Assembly (NCBI GenBank): GCA_018655275.1
Contig: JABIJZ010000008.1
Location: 1-64,000 of the forward strand
Source: Candidatus Peregrinibacteria bacterium
GTDB taxonomy: Bacteria > Patescibacteriota > Gracilibacteria > UBA1369 > LOWO2-01-FULL-3
Length of the DNA stretch: 64,000 bases
Reading direction: 5' to 3'
The notes beneath the pieces were generated by a model. The model made no database searches, was not told where the DNA came from, and saw nothing but the letters and a program-made list of their open reading frames with translations. Shown here piece after piece: positions 6,455-16,294 of the stretch. A program made the position numbers and the translations under genes. Each line of letters opens with the position of its first letter. The stretch's first letter is position 1.

Positions 6455-8938
6455 CTATATGTCCGCCCCAATCCTCCTAATAATCTCCTTCTCAACAAAG
6501 TCACGATCTCGACCATACTTAAGCCTAGAGAGTTGTTTGTAGGCCTCTGCAGCTTGTTTGTCACCTTCTTCAGTATAAGGATTGATAGGTACGACACTGA
6601 ACGGGCGACTAGGTTGCGTATCGATAGATAATTTCATCACAGATTTGTACTTATCTATATTGATAAGATCTTGTTCACTGAAAACCGGAGCCATTTCCTT
6701 AGCCATATGTTCAGCATCTTGGGCACCAATTTTATAAGACATCATTGTTCCGATATTACCAAATACAGCGTCTTTTACCTTAGATTGTCCTTGTTTCATT
6801 CCACCCTTATCATCTTCGAGCTGAGCCAAGTACTGATGGGCAATGACCAATCCCAAACGATATTTCCTGGCCTCTGACAGGATTGATTCAATACTTTCTG
6901 TAACGTAGTTTTGGAACTCATCGATGTATAGGAAGAAGTCTCTTCTTTGATCTTTTGCAACATCCTGACGTTTCATCGCTGCCATTTGAATTTTCTGAAC
7001 TATAATCAAACCAAGAAGTTTCGAATTAATTTCACCGACAGAACCTTTCGAAAGATTCATAAGCAAGATTTTACCCTCCTGCATGACATCGAAGAAATTA
7101 AAGGCACTCTTCGTCTGACCGATGATATTACGCATCATCGTATTCGAAATAAATTGCCCGAATTTAGCGGCAAAATAGGGGATCATCTCTTGTTTTTCTC
7201 GTTGTCCAGTCTGAGCCATCTGATGTTCCCAGAAGCTCCTTACAATAGGATTAGTCACATGTTTAGTTTTTGTTTTCTGAAACTCCTCATCGGTAAATAG
7301 ACGTACGATATCAGTAAGAGCAGCACCGTTAGGATCTGACATCAAAGTCAGACAACCATTACGGAAGTAATCCTGGATACGTGGCCCAAACACCTCTTCA
7401 TTAAACAATTTGATCATGATATTCATGGCCTCCAAAGCCACCAATTCTTTTTCCTCCCAAGTATCTCCCTCAAGAAGATTGATTCCAAGAGGACGATCCA
7501 TGTCCGATGGATTGAAGTATATGACGTCGTCAGCACGCTCACGAGGTATAAAAGGTAGAATATCTTCAACCAAAGACCCATGAGGATCAATCACGCACAA
7601 CCCTTTACCCTCCTTCAAATCTTGTCGAATCATCACCTGCAAAACAGACGATTTACCAGTACCAGTCTGTCCAATAACATAAAAATGTCTAAACCTATCC
7701 TCATTCTTAATCCGAACTTCTTTCTTTTCCCCACGATTCACATTGTGACCGATCAAAAGCCCTTCGCTAGGCAAATTTGCCGGAGCAGCAGAAATTTTAT
7801 AATTCTGCCAAGCAATATTTGAAGCACTATTAAACCTTATATTCGGCAGATGATATATGCTCGCCAGCTCTTCACTACACAAAACATTTTTTCTAAACAG
7901 TAGCAAAGTCAGAAGATTCCTTCTGAAATGCCTAAAAATAAAATTCTTTATCAAAGTTTTATTGCTGTGCCAATAAGAAGTCCTGAAATTGTTGTTATTA
8001 GAAAATGAGTACTGAGCGAAAGAATTCTTGATAGCTAAAGCCGCTTCAGTAGCTCTTCTCTTAGTAGGGGCAGAGGCGAGAACTCTCACCAAAACCTCAA
8101 AACCAGGCTTAGAGTTTTTTTCTTCCATTGCTTTTACCTCATCATCAGTCACAGGAGTCGTTCTTTGGACCCCATCATTGTCTTTATTCAAAAGCCCACG
8201 CTCACCACTAAACAACAAATCAAACAACGTTCTGAACCAAGTAATAGGATTGTATATTTTGAAATCAGTCGTGGATTTATTGTGGAATTTCTTTTCTGCA
8301 ATCTTTCGTCCTTTTTTCTGCCAACCATCTTTTCGAGGACGCACCATTATTTGTATAGCAGCCCCCTCATCTTTCTGTATTTTTGAAAGTGAATTGACGA
8401 CTGAATTCAAAGGATCAGACGTCAGTCTCTGGTAAGTTTTTATAGGCATATAGTGATGCTTCGCCAAGTACAGGTTATGTCCTGCAACTTTCCCCTCAGG
8501 CTGAAAAATATTGTAGTCATCAGTCGTTTCAACATAAGCATCCGGATAGAAAGCAGTGAGTTGTTTCTCTATATGATCAACAAGATCACGAGGACAAACT
8601 ATAAAAAATCGAACCTGCGCATCCAAAACCGCATATTCAAAAGAGAAAAAGTCTTGAGATTTCAACACTCTGTACCATCTTTCTTGGTACAAACTATGCA
8701 AAGATTCATAAAAGTGAGTCATCACACCACTAATCTCCTTAAAGTCTTTTTGTGTAGAATATCTTTCCCCCTCGACTTCTCTGTCTTCTTTGGATTCTTT
8801 TTTCGGAACCCTTACCTCAAGAAAAACCATGTCCAAAGACCTTCTCAGATTCATCTGATATCTGAAGAGTTTAACAAGAATAGACGCAGTTAGTAGCGCC
8901 CCTCCAACACTCAAAAGAATTGTTAACCAAAGACTCAT
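6455..8938 (-). CDS. Membrane-anchored TraG/HerA-like ATPase (paralog 1)
   Basis: 827 residues. One N-terminal membrane helix (about 5-24), then a region shared with the paralog at 28740-31373, then a P-loop ATPase: Walker A GQTGTGKSS (423-431), CVIDPHGSLVEDI just after, and Walker B FFLYIDEFQNY. These features match the VirD4/TraG/HerA-FtsK group, with a TraM-recognition-like C-terminal part (YRLGLVIAHQYLAQL). Such proteins move DNA or couple DNA or protein to a membrane channel. No relaxase or other type IV secretion gene is nearby, so a conjugation role is not supported. Its -10 box lies 8 nt before the ATG. Confidence 0.85.
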   Translation of the reverse strand: MSLWLTILLSVGGALLTASILVKLFRYQMNLRRSLDMVFLEVRVPKKESKEDREVEGERYSTQKDFKEISGVMTHFYESLHSLYQERWYRVLKSQDFFSFEYAVLDAQVRFFIVCPRDLVDHIEKQLTAFYPDAYVETTDDYNIFQPEGKVAGHNLYLAKHHYMPIKTYQRLTSDPLNSVVNSLSKIQKDEGAAIQIMVRPRKDGWQKKGRKIAEKKFHNKSTTDFKIYNPITWFRTLFDLLFSGERGLLNKDNDGVQRTTPVTDDEVKAMEEKNSKPGFEVLVRVLASAPTKRRATEAALAIKNSFAQYSFSNNNNFRTSYWHSNKTLIKNFIFRHFRRNLLTLLLFRKNVLCSEELASIYHLPNIRFNSASNIAWQNYKISAAPANLPSEGLLIGHNVNRGEKKEVRIKNEDRFRHFYVIGQTGTGKSSVLQVMIRQDLKEGKGLCVIDPHGSLVEDILPFIPRERADDVIYFNPSDMDRPLGINLLEGDTWEEKELVALEAMNIMIKLFNEEVFGPRIQDYFRNGCLTLMSDPNGAALTDIVRLFTDEEFQKTKTKHVTNPIVRSFWEHQMAQTGQREKQEMIPYFAAKFGQFISNTMMRNIIGQTKSAFNFFDVMQEGKILLMNLSKGSVGEINSKLLGLIIVQKIQMAAMKRQDVAKDQRRDFFLYIDEFQNYVTESIESILSEARKYRLGLVIAHQYLAQLEDDKGGMKQGQSKVKDAVFGNIGTMMSYKIGAQDAEHMAKEMAPVFSEQDLINIDKYKSVMKLSIDTQPSRPFSVVPINPYTEEGDKQAAEAYKQLSRLKYGRDRDFVEKEIIRRIGADI

Positions 8939-8946
8939 AAAACTCG

Positions 8947-8952
8947 ATTATA
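8947..8952 (-). promoter_or_regulatory. -10 box (TATAAT) directly before TraG/HerA-like ATPase 1
   Basis: The minus-strand TATAAT is followed by 8 nt and the ATG at 8938, leaving at most a 1-2 nt leader. A second TATAAT lies further up (reverse complement of ATTATA at 8961-8966). Confidence 0.6.
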
Positions 8953-8999
8953 TCAGGTTAATTATAACACAAACAGGAGGACGAGGCAATATCCGAACA

Positions 9000-10772
9000 T
9001 TATCTTTTCTCACTTTTCAGCGCAGAAATATTAGCTTCTTTAAGCGTCTCCGTAGGTAAGAGTGAAGGCGCCTCAAGCATAAGATCTCGAGCTTGCTGAT
9101 CTTTCGGGAACGGAATGACTTCTCTTATATTAGGTTCGCCTTGTATGACCATAACCAACCGATCAAGACCCCAAGCAATACCTCCGTGTGGCGGAACTCC
9201 ATATTTAAATGCTTTCAAAATATGTCCAAAACGTCTTTCTGCATCTTCATCTGAAATCCCCAAAGTTGTAAATATCTTCGCTTGCAATTCAGGGTCATGG
9301 ATTCTGATACTTCCACCTCCCAATTCCACACCATTCACAACAATATCATAAGACTCAGACAGAATCTTCGCAGGGTCTTCATCCAATAAATCAAGGTTGT
9401 CCAAATCAGGAGACGTAAAAGGATGATGAACACTACTTAGTTGCCCATCTTCATGGCCATACTCGAACAAAGGGAAATGGGTAACCCAACAAAAAGCGAA
9501 TTCATCGTCGCTCGCCAAATCCATTTCCGAAGCAACTCTCTGACGAACAGCTCCGAGAACTTCACAAGCAGTGGACCATTTATCAGCCACAAAGAAAATG
9601 ATATCTCCAGCTTTTGCTCCACATCTCTCAGCCAATTTATCCAGCTCAGGGTCTTTGAAGAATTTCGCAATAGGGGATCTATACCCATCTTTTTCTACAA
9701 ATAAATACGCAAGACCTTTGGCACCAAGCTCTTTGGCATAGGCATCCAGGTCATCAATCTGTTTACGAGTGAACTCACCTCCGCCACCAACTCTCAATGC
9801 CTTCACAACACCACCATCGGCAACGGTATTTTTAAATACTCCAAATTCAGAATTTTCAACTAAGTCTGATATCTCCGACAAAGGCATGTCGTACCTGAGA
9901 TCAGGTTTGTCACTACCATAAGAATTCATTGCTTCGTCAAAAGTAAGTCTCAAAAACTCCTTAGAAATCTTCTTTTTAGGTGCGAATTTCTTGAATAAAT
10001 CACGAATCAATCTCTCATTCACATCAATAACATCTTCCATCTCAACAAAAGACATCTCAACATCCAACTGAGTAAACTCAGGTTGTCTGTCTCCACGCTG
10101 ATCCTCATCTCTGAAACATCTCGCAATCTGAAAATATTTATCGTACCCTGCCACCATAAGAAGCTGTTTTAATTGCTGCGGGGACTGAGGGAGTACATAA
10201 AAATTTTCAGGATACAATCTAGAAGGAACTATATATTCACGACTTCCTTCAGGAGTTCCCTTAATCAAAATAGGGGTTTCGATTTCAAGGAAATCTTCTT
10301 TGTCCAAGAAATCTCTTATAAATTTAATGATACCAGAACGTTTGACGACATTGTTCTTCATCCTATCTTTACGTAGATCCAGATATCGATATTTCAACCT
10401 GATTTCTTCACCAACATCTTTGTCCTGATCAATCTCAAAAGGCAAAGCCAATGACGAACTCAAAACCTCAATATTTTTCGCAAGAACTTCAATCTCACCA
10501 GTTTCCATATTCTTATTCACCATTTCCGCAGGTCTCTCACGAACGACCCCTTCAACCTTAATAACATACTCAGATCTGCACGAATCCAAAAGATCATGGG
10601 CTTCTTTATGCTTAATCGGATCAGAAACAATCTGAACGATCCCATACCTATCCCTTAGATCTATGAAAATAACTCCACCATGATCCCTTCTCCTATGAAC
10701 CCACCCTGATAAGACTACTTCTTTGGAGACCTCCTTTTTTGAAATAGAATTCAGTAAATGTGACCTATACAT
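9000..10772 (-). CDS. aspS: Aspartyl-tRNA synthetase, bacterial type
   Basis: 590 residues, the bacterial class II AspRS length. The N-terminal OB-fold anticodon-binding domain carries GWVHRRRDHGGVIFIDLRDR. Class II motif 2 is FRDEDQRGDRQPEFTQLD (about residue 214) and motif 3 is GIAWGLDRLVM (about 551). The GAD insertion between motifs 2 and 3 is present. It charges tRNA-Asp in the cytoplasm. Whether it also charges tRNA-Asn cannot be judged here. It lies 54 bp after dnaE on the same strand with a weak TATAGT box between (10796-10801). Confidence 0.97.
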   Translation of the reverse strand: MYRSHLLNSISKKEVSKEVVLSGWVHRRRDHGGVIFIDLRDRYGIVQIVSDPIKHKEAHDLLDSCRSEYVIKVEGVVRERPAEMVNKNMETGEIEVLAKNIEVLSSSLALPFEIDQDKDVGEEIRLKYRYLDLRKDRMKNNVVKRSGIIKFIRDFLDKEDFLEIETPILIKGTPEGSREYIVPSRLYPENFYVLPQSPQQLKQLLMVAGYDKYFQIARCFRDEDQRGDRQPEFTQLDVEMSFVEMEDVIDVNERLIRDLFKKFAPKKKISKEFLRLTFDEAMNSYGSDKPDLRYDMPLSEISDLVENSEFGVFKNTVADGGVVKALRVGGGGEFTRKQIDDLDAYAKELGAKGLAYLFVEKDGYRSPIAKFFKDPELDKLAERCGAKAGDIIFFVADKWSTACEVLGAVRQRVASEMDLASDDEFAFCWVTHFPLFEYGHEDGQLSSVHHPFTSPDLDNLDLLDEDPAKILSESYDIVVNGVELGGGSIRIHDPELQAKIFTTLGISDEDAERRFGHILKAFKYGVPPHGGIAWGLDRLVMVIQGEPNIREVIPFPKDQQARDLMLEAPSLLPTETLKEANISALKSEKR

Positions 10773-10826
10773 ATAAAAAAAATTAAAGCCTTTCCACTAT
10801 AATTTGAGGATATCCTTTTTGCAACG

Positions 10827-13800
10827 TCATTTCCCTAGAATCACATTGAGAGATTCTTCGAAATTATTATCAATTGAAACACCAAAAGGAACTTTGATCC
10901 GTCGAAGTTTATCTTCTGAAGGAATATGTATTTCAACGTGTTGTTCTCCCTTGTGTTCTGAAACCAACTGTTTGATTTTGACCAAAAGCTCCTTATCTAC
11001 GTCTGATGGAAGCGCTATTACGTATGGCTTAACTTCTTCAACACCTTTTCCGACAATCTCACCACCAGCCCCAGGCTTTCCAAATACCTCTCCTTCCTTA
11101 ACCTCAACTTCTGAAACATCAAAAGCTTCAATTTCAGTCACTTCAACCTCCTTCAAAAGCTCCCCGACAAAAGGAATATATCTATTTAGCTTCTCGTCCA
11201 CATCATAAGCCTTCAACTCCTTGGCTTTTTCAATCATCATCTCAAGCGAAACATGCTTGATGCTATTGCAAACCACTTGATGAGAACCTCTTCTCGCATC
11301 AAATTTCCCTTCCAAAATCACAGCCCGATCCTCTACAACCAAGCTTGCTAACTGATTGTATGACTTTGGGAAAATAGCGACTTCAATCTTGGCAGAAGGA
11401 TCTTCCAAAACAAAAATTGCCATATAATCCCCAGATCTAGTCAAAATTTTCCTAACACCCGAGATCAAACCCATGACTTTCACAATCTTCCCCTCATGTT
11501 TTTTCTCCAAATCCGCAAGCAGATAACATTTCTTTCTTATATATTTCTTGAGGCCATGGAGTGGGTGTTGAGAAATGTACATTCCCATATAATCCTTTTC
11601 CCATTTCAAACGTTCGAGCTGGGTTGATTCAGGAACATCCTTCAAATAAAATTCTTGCTTAACTTCTACACCCTGATCGACAAGAGCGCCGAATATATCT
11701 GTCTGACCATCCAAGTCAGAGACTTGAATGTATTTCGCATACTTATTTATTTCTTCAAAACTTTCGGCAACTCTGCTCCTATCTTTTCCAAAATCATCCA
11801 AAGCCCCACTGAAAGCCAAAGCCTGAATGACCTTTTTATTCAAAACACTGAAAGGAACTCTTCTCGCAAAATCTTCAATATCTTTGAAAGGGCCACCTTT
11901 GTCGCGAGTAGCAATAATCTCTTTCACAGGGCCTTCTCCCAAACCTTTGATAGCGGTCAAACCAAACCTGACGATTTTACTTTGAGTAACTGTGAAATTA
12001 GCAAAAGATTCATTTATAGAAGGTGGCAGCACACTTATCCCCATTTCCTCACATTTATTAATTTCTTGGACAACTTTGTCCGTGTCACCATAGTCAGCAC
12101 ACATAAGAGCCGTCATGAACTCAGTAGGGAAGTGAGCTTTCAAATAAGCCGTGTGATAAGCGATCAACCCGTAACAAGCAGCATGCGCTTTATTGAACCC
12201 ATATCCAGCAAACGGCTCAATCACTTTTTCGAAAACCTCCTTCGCAAATTTTTCTTTATGGCCTTGGGCAACGGAACCTTCAACAAATTTCTCACACTGT
12301 TCTGCAAGCAATTTCGGAATCTTTTTACCCACCGCTTTCCTCAATATATCAGCCTCCCCCAAACTAAATCCGGCAAAGTCCCTGGCTATTTGCAGAATTT
12401 GCTCCTGATATACCGCAACACCATAAGTTCCAGCCAAAATACCCTCAAACGATTTATGTAAATATTTAATTTTTTTAGAATTGTGCTTACCTTTGATATA
12501 ACTCGGGATCCACTCCATCGGCCCAGGTCTATACAAAGCTCCCATCGCAACGATATCTTCGAACTTAGTCGGTTTCAACTCCTTCAAGTACCTTCTCATT
12601 CCATCGGATTCCAACTGAAACACACCCATGGTTTCTCCAGCCTGAAGCAATTTGAAGGTCTTTTTATCCTCCATGTCGAGGTTGTTGATGTCGATCTCCA
12701 CTTCCTTGGTTCTTTTTACAATTTTTTTGGTTTTATCAATGATAGTAAGGTTCTTCAATCCCAAGAAGTCCATTTTCAAAAGACCAATCTCCTCTATAGG
12801 CTTCATTGAATATTGAGTAACGACGTCATTTTCTCCACCACCAGATGCGCGTTGAAGAGGCGTGTAATTAATCAAAGGTTTCTCAGAAATTACAACAGCA
12901 CAAGCATGAGTCCCAGAGTGTCGAACTGTTCCTTCAAGCTGCATAGCGAAATCCAGAAGTTTCTCAGACCTTGGATTGGTTTGATATTCGTGTTTGAACT
13001 CAGGGTCTTCTTTTACAGACACCCTCAAAGGAGAGTGCTTTCCCAAAATAGGCGCAGGGACAAGTTTTGACAACCTATCTACATCAGCATAAGGATAACC
13101 CAACGCTCTTCCAACATCTCGTATAGCTGCCTTAGGAGCCATCGTTCCAAAAGTAACAATCTGTGCAACATTTTCACGACCATATTTCTCAACAACATAA
13201 TCCAAAACTTCCTGACGTCTATCATCAGCAAAATCGATATCGATATCGGGCATAGATATTCTTTCAGGATTCAAAAACCTTTCGAAAAAGAGCCCATGCT
13301 CCAACGGATCCAATTCAGTTATATTCAAAGAATACGCAACAATCGAACCCGCAGCAGACCCTCTTCCAGGCCCAACAACAATCGATTCACTTTTCGCAAA
13401 CCTGATGAAATCATGAACTATCAAAAAATAAGTAGAAAACCCCATTTTCTCAATAAGCCCAAGCTCATAATCCAACCTTTCTCTATATTCTTTCGGGAAC
13501 TCTTTCCCGTTAAGTCTGGCCGTCAAGCCCTCTTCACAAAGCTGTCTCAAATAAATTTTAGGGTCTTCGTTTTGGGGAGTATCAAAGGCGGGTATCAAGT
13601 CTTGGTCAAATTCAAGTTCCAGATTACACATTTCAGCAACTTTCAAAGTATTTTCCAAAGCACCAGGAATATCCTTGAAAGCAACTTCCATGTCCTTAAC
13701 ATCTCGAATAGAAAAGTCTCCATTGTACTTCATCCTATCATCATCAGTCACAATGTTCCCAGTCTGTATACACAGCAAAACATCATGAGCTTCGGTATCG

Positions 13801-14438
13801 CTTCTCCGCGGATAATGCGAATCGTTTGTAGCAACAATAGGTATATCCAATTTTTTCCCAAGCTTCACGATACCTTCGTTCGCAATTGCTTGGTCTTCAA
13901 AGAAAGGGTGATCCTGAACTTCAAGAAAGTAATTTTCTTTACCAAATATTTCTATATGTTTTTTAGCAACCTCTTCCGCCTCATCCTCATTCCCAGACAA
14001 AATCGCTCTCGGAACATTTCCTTGCAAACATCCACTCATAGCGATCAGCCCCTCACTGTGAGCCTTCAAAAGCCCATAATCCGCACGGGGTTTGTAATAA
14101 AAACCTTCCAAGTTAGCTTTCGTAACAATTTCAACCAAATTCTTGTAACCTACTGCATTTTTGGCCAACAAAGTTAAATGAAAAGGACGAACATCCACAT
14201 GGGGTGTTTTATCAAACCTAGTACGTGTAGCAACATAGATTTCACAACCAATAATAGGTTTAATCCCTGCCTTCTTAGCAGCTTGATAAAACTCAACAGC
14301 ACTGTGCATATTTCCATGCTCAGTCAGTGCTATAGCGGGCATGCCTAGCTCAATTGCGCGTTCGACATGTCTAGCTGGTGTCCCCAAACCATCCAGCAAA
14401 CTATAGTGGGAGTGTCCGTGAAGATTTACGTAAGTCAT
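10827..14438 (-). CDS. dnaE: DNA polymerase III alpha subunit
   Basis: About 1203 residues. The start chosen is the ATG at 14438 (MTYVNLHGHSHYSLLDG), because the PHP domain of DnaE begins exactly there; an earlier in-frame start at 14501 would overlap proB. The PHP domain (HGHSHYSLLDG, LTEHGNMHSAVEF) is followed by the palm with PDIDIDFADDRR, holding catalytic Asp residues, then the finger, the beta-binding region and an OB-fold (KVMGLISGVRKILTRSGDYM). It is the replicative polymerase. The gene is divergent from proB with about 50 bp between. Confidence 0.97.
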   Translation of the reverse strand: MTYVNLHGHSHYSLLDGLGTPARHVERAIELGMPAIALTEHGNMHSAVEFYQAAKKAGIKPIIGCEIYVATRTRFDKTPHVDVRPFHLTLLAKNAVGYKNLVEIVTKANLEGFYYKPRADYGLLKAHSEGLIAMSGCLQGNVPRAILSGNEDEAEEVAKKHIEIFGKENYFLEVQDHPFFEDQAIANEGIVKLGKKLDIPIVATNDSHYPRRSDTEAHDVLLCIQTGNIVTDDDRMKYNGDFSIRDVKDMEVAFKDIPGALENTLKVAEMCNLELEFDQDLIPAFDTPQNEDPKIYLRQLCEEGLTARLNGKEFPKEYRERLDYELGLIEKMGFSTYFLIVHDFIRFAKSESIVVGPGRGSAAGSIVAYSLNITELDPLEHGLFFERFLNPERISMPDIDIDFADDRRQEVLDYVVEKYGRENVAQIVTFGTMAPKAAIRDVGRALGYPYADVDRLSKLVPAPILGKHSPLRVSVKEDPEFKHEYQTNPRSEKLLDFAMQLEGTVRHSGTHACAVVISEKPLINYTPLQRASGGGENDVVTQYSMKPIEEIGLLKMDFLGLKNLTIIDKTKKIVKRTKEVEIDINNLDMEDKKTFKLLQAGETMGVFQLESDGMRRYLKELKPTKFEDIVAMGALYRPGPMEWIPSYIKGKHNSKKIKYLHKSFEGILAGTYGVAVYQEQILQIARDFAGFSLGEADILRKAVGKKIPKLLAEQCEKFVEGSVAQGHKEKFAKEVFEKVIEPFAGYGFNKAHAACYGLIAYHTAYLKAHFPTEFMTALMCADYGDTDKVVQEINKCEEMGISVLPPSINESFANFTVTQSKIVRFGLTAIKGLGEGPVKEIIATRDKGGPFKDIEDFARRVPFSVLNKKVIQALAFSGALDDFGKDRSRVAESFEEINKYAKYIQVSDLDGQTDIFGALVDQGVEVKQEFYLKDVPESTQLERLKWEKDYMGMYISQHPLHGLKKYIRKKCYLLADLEKKHEGKIVKVMGLISGVRKILTRSGDYMAIFVLEDPSAKIEVAIFPKSYNQLASLVVEDRAVILEGKFDARRGSHQVVCNSIKHVSLEMMIEKAKELKAYDVDEKLNRYIPFVGELLKEVEVTEIEAFDVSEVEVKEGEVFGKPGAGGEIVGKGVEEVKPYVIALPSDVDKELLVKIKQLVSEHKGEQHVEIHIPSEDKLRRIKVPFGVSIDNNFEESLNVILGK

Positions 14439-14447
14439 AAAAAGCCC

Positions 14448-14453
14448 TATAAT
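14448..14453 (+). promoter_or_regulatory. -10 box (TATAAT) of the proBCA operon
   Basis: TATAAT stands 35 nt before the proB ATG at 14489, inside the 50-bp gap between divergent dnaE and proB. Only a weak -35 could be suggested. Confidence 0.55.
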
Positions 14454-14488
14454 GCGCCCTGTAAGTATCCGAAATATACCACGTAAAT

Positions 14489-15574
14489 ATGACTGAAACA
14501 ATCTTAATCAAAGTAGGGACAAACGTCTTGGCGCAAGCCGACGGAGAGCTTGATCTGGCGCAAATCGAATCTTTGGTGGACCAAATTTCCGAATTGAAAA
14601 AGCAACAAAAACATGTCGTTTTAGTAACTTCCGGCGCCATGGGAGCAGGCCTTCAACTCAACAAATTCGAGTCCATAAAAGACAAACTAATAAGACGTCA
14701 GATGCTAGCTGCCATCGGTCAAAGCAGACTAATAGAACTCTACACAAAGTATTTCAAGAAACACGGAATAACAGTAGCCCAAGCACTTCTCTCAAGATCT
14801 GATTTCTCGAACAGAGAAAAATACCTAAACATCAAACACGTCCTAACAAACTTACTGGATTCAAACATAGTTCCAATCATAAACGAAAATGACGTAGTTT
14901 CGACAGAGGAGCTAAGCTTCGGCGACAACGATATCCTTGGAGCATACACATCAGCATTAATAAAAGCCGACAAATACGTGGTCCTCACAACTGTCGACGG
15001 ATTGTGCGACAAAGATCCTTCGGAAAAAGACGCTAAATTAATAGAAAAAGTAGAAAGAGTCGACGACAGAATCCTAGCGCTCTGCAGTAAATCCAAATCC
15101 TCACTAGGTATGGGAGGCATGCAATCGAAAATCGAAGCTGCAAAAATCGCAACCGAGCTAGGAATAGAAACAATAATAGCCAATGGCAAAACACAAAAAG
15201 TCCCAAACATAATCAAAGGCGAGTTCAAAGGAACAACATTCCGCCCAAGAATAAAAGAAAAAAAGAGCGTCTACTATTGGCTTATGGCCGGCGTAGACAT
15301 CAACGGCCAAATCACAGTCGATAGCGGAGCCGCAAAAGCCATCGCCAATCGAAAAAGCCTTCTCATAGTAGGTATAACCTCAATAGAAGGTGCTTTCGAA
15401 AACGGAGACGGAGTCAAAGTCTTGGACGAAGAAGGGAACAAAATTGGAGTAGGCATAGTAAATTTTAGTTCCAAAGCCTTGAAAGAAGCTCTAAAAAAAT
15501 CTAAAACTGAACTACAAAATCACAAAGAAATCATTCACTGTGACAATCTCAAAGTTTTTAACGACTTAGTATGA
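14489..15574 (+). CDS. proB: Glutamate 5-kinase
   Basis: 361 residues with the amino-acid kinase fold (IKVGTNVLA near the N-terminus, VTSGAMGAG, INENDVVS, FGDNDILGA, GGMQSKIEAA) and a C-terminal PUA domain (INGQITVDSGAAKAI, about 265-345). It catalyses the first step of proline synthesis from glutamate, the step normally inhibited by proline. It is the first gene of a proB-proC-proA operon and overlaps proC by ATGA. Confidence 0.96.
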   Translation: MTETILIKVGTNVLAQADGELDLAQIESLVDQISELKKQQKHVVLVTSGAMGAGLQLNKFESIKDKLIRRQMLAAIGQSRLIELYTKYFKKHGITVAQALLSRSDFSNREKYLNIKHVLTNLLDSNIVPIINENDVVSTEELSFGDNDILGAYTSALIKADKYVVLTTVDGLCDKDPSEKDAKLIEKVERVDDRILALCSKSKSSLGMGGMQSKIEAAKIATELGIETIIANGKTQKVPNIIKGEFKGTTFRPRIKEKKSVYYWLMAGVDINGQITVDSGAAKAIANRKSLLIVGITSIEGAFENGDGVKVLDEEGNKIGVGIVNFSSKALKEALKKSKTELQNHKEIIHCDNLKVFNDLV

Positions 15575-16281
15575 AAATAGCAATTATCGGCGGAGGAGTG
15601 ATGGGAAGCATTTTCGCAAAAAACCTCACTGCAAAAGTGGTAGACCGCAACGACAAGACCCCAGAAGCCGACATATATATAATGGCAATAAAACCTCAGG
15701 ATTTTCCAAAAGCAGCAAAACGACTCGAGGACACAAAAGGAAAAATCATCATCTCTATAATGGCTGGAGTTCCAATAGCAAGGATTCAAAAAGCATGTCC
15801 TGGAAACAAAATAATTAGAAGCATGCCAAACTTAGGAGCAAAGTCTGCAGCAAGCATGACCATTTGGAAATCGAAAGGAAAACTCAGTCCAAAAGAAAAA
15901 TCATCAATAATAAAAATATTCAAAGCGATAGGGGAGGAGCTCGAGGTGAAATCAGAGACCCTGGTAGATGCCGCAACCGCAGTGGCAGGCTCAGGTCCAG
16001 GGTACATTTATCACATAGCAACAAACATGCAGAAGGCAGCAAAAGAACTCGGTTTCACCCAAGCTCAAGCAGAAAAGATCGTAAAGCAAACCTTCAAAGG
16101 GGCCGTCGACACATGGCAAAAATCAGACGACTCAACAGGAGAACTCGAGAAACAAGTAACCTCAAAAAAAGGAACAACAGACGCCGCAATCAAAACATTC
16201 AAAAAAGAAAAACTTCCGCAATCAATTAAAAAAGGAATGAAGGCGGCATTCAAAAGAGCCAAAGAACTTTCAAAACTATAA
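15571..16281 (+). CDS. proC: Pyrroline-5-carboxylate reductase, short form
   Basis: 236 residues, against about 260-280 for most ProC. The N-terminal dinucleotide loop is IIGGGVMGSIFAKNL, and PQDF, AGVPIARI and SGPGYIYHI follow in the family order, with the C-terminal VTSKKGTT loop. The segment between the glycine loop and AVKPQD-like AIKPQD is about 30-35 residues shorter than usual, so the second half of the first beta-alpha-beta unit is trimmed. It should reduce pyrroline-5-carboxylate to proline with NAD(P)H. The reading frame is intact and sits within the operon, so it is probably functional. Confidence 0.93.
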   Translation: MKIAIIGGGVMGSIFAKNLTAKVVDRNDKTPEADIYIMAIKPQDFPKAAKRLEDTKGKIIISIMAGVPIARIQKACPGNKIIRSMPNLGAKSAASMTIWKSKGKLSPKEKSSIIKIFKAIGEELEVKSETLVDAATAVAGSGPGYIYHIATNMQKAAKELGFTQAQAEKIVKQTFKGAVDTWQKSDDSTGELEKQVTSKKGTTDAAIKTFKKEKLPQSIKKGMKAAFKRAKELSKL

Positions 16282-16294
16282 AACCACAAAAGCG

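Noticed and set aside
6455-8938. Conjugative or integrative element
   Set aside because: Neither TraG/HerA-like gene has a relaxase, integrase, attachment site or type IV secretion neighbour in the window.
14439-14501. N-terminal extension of DnaE to 14501
   Set aside because: The PHP domain starts at 14438, and the extension would overlap proB and its promoter.
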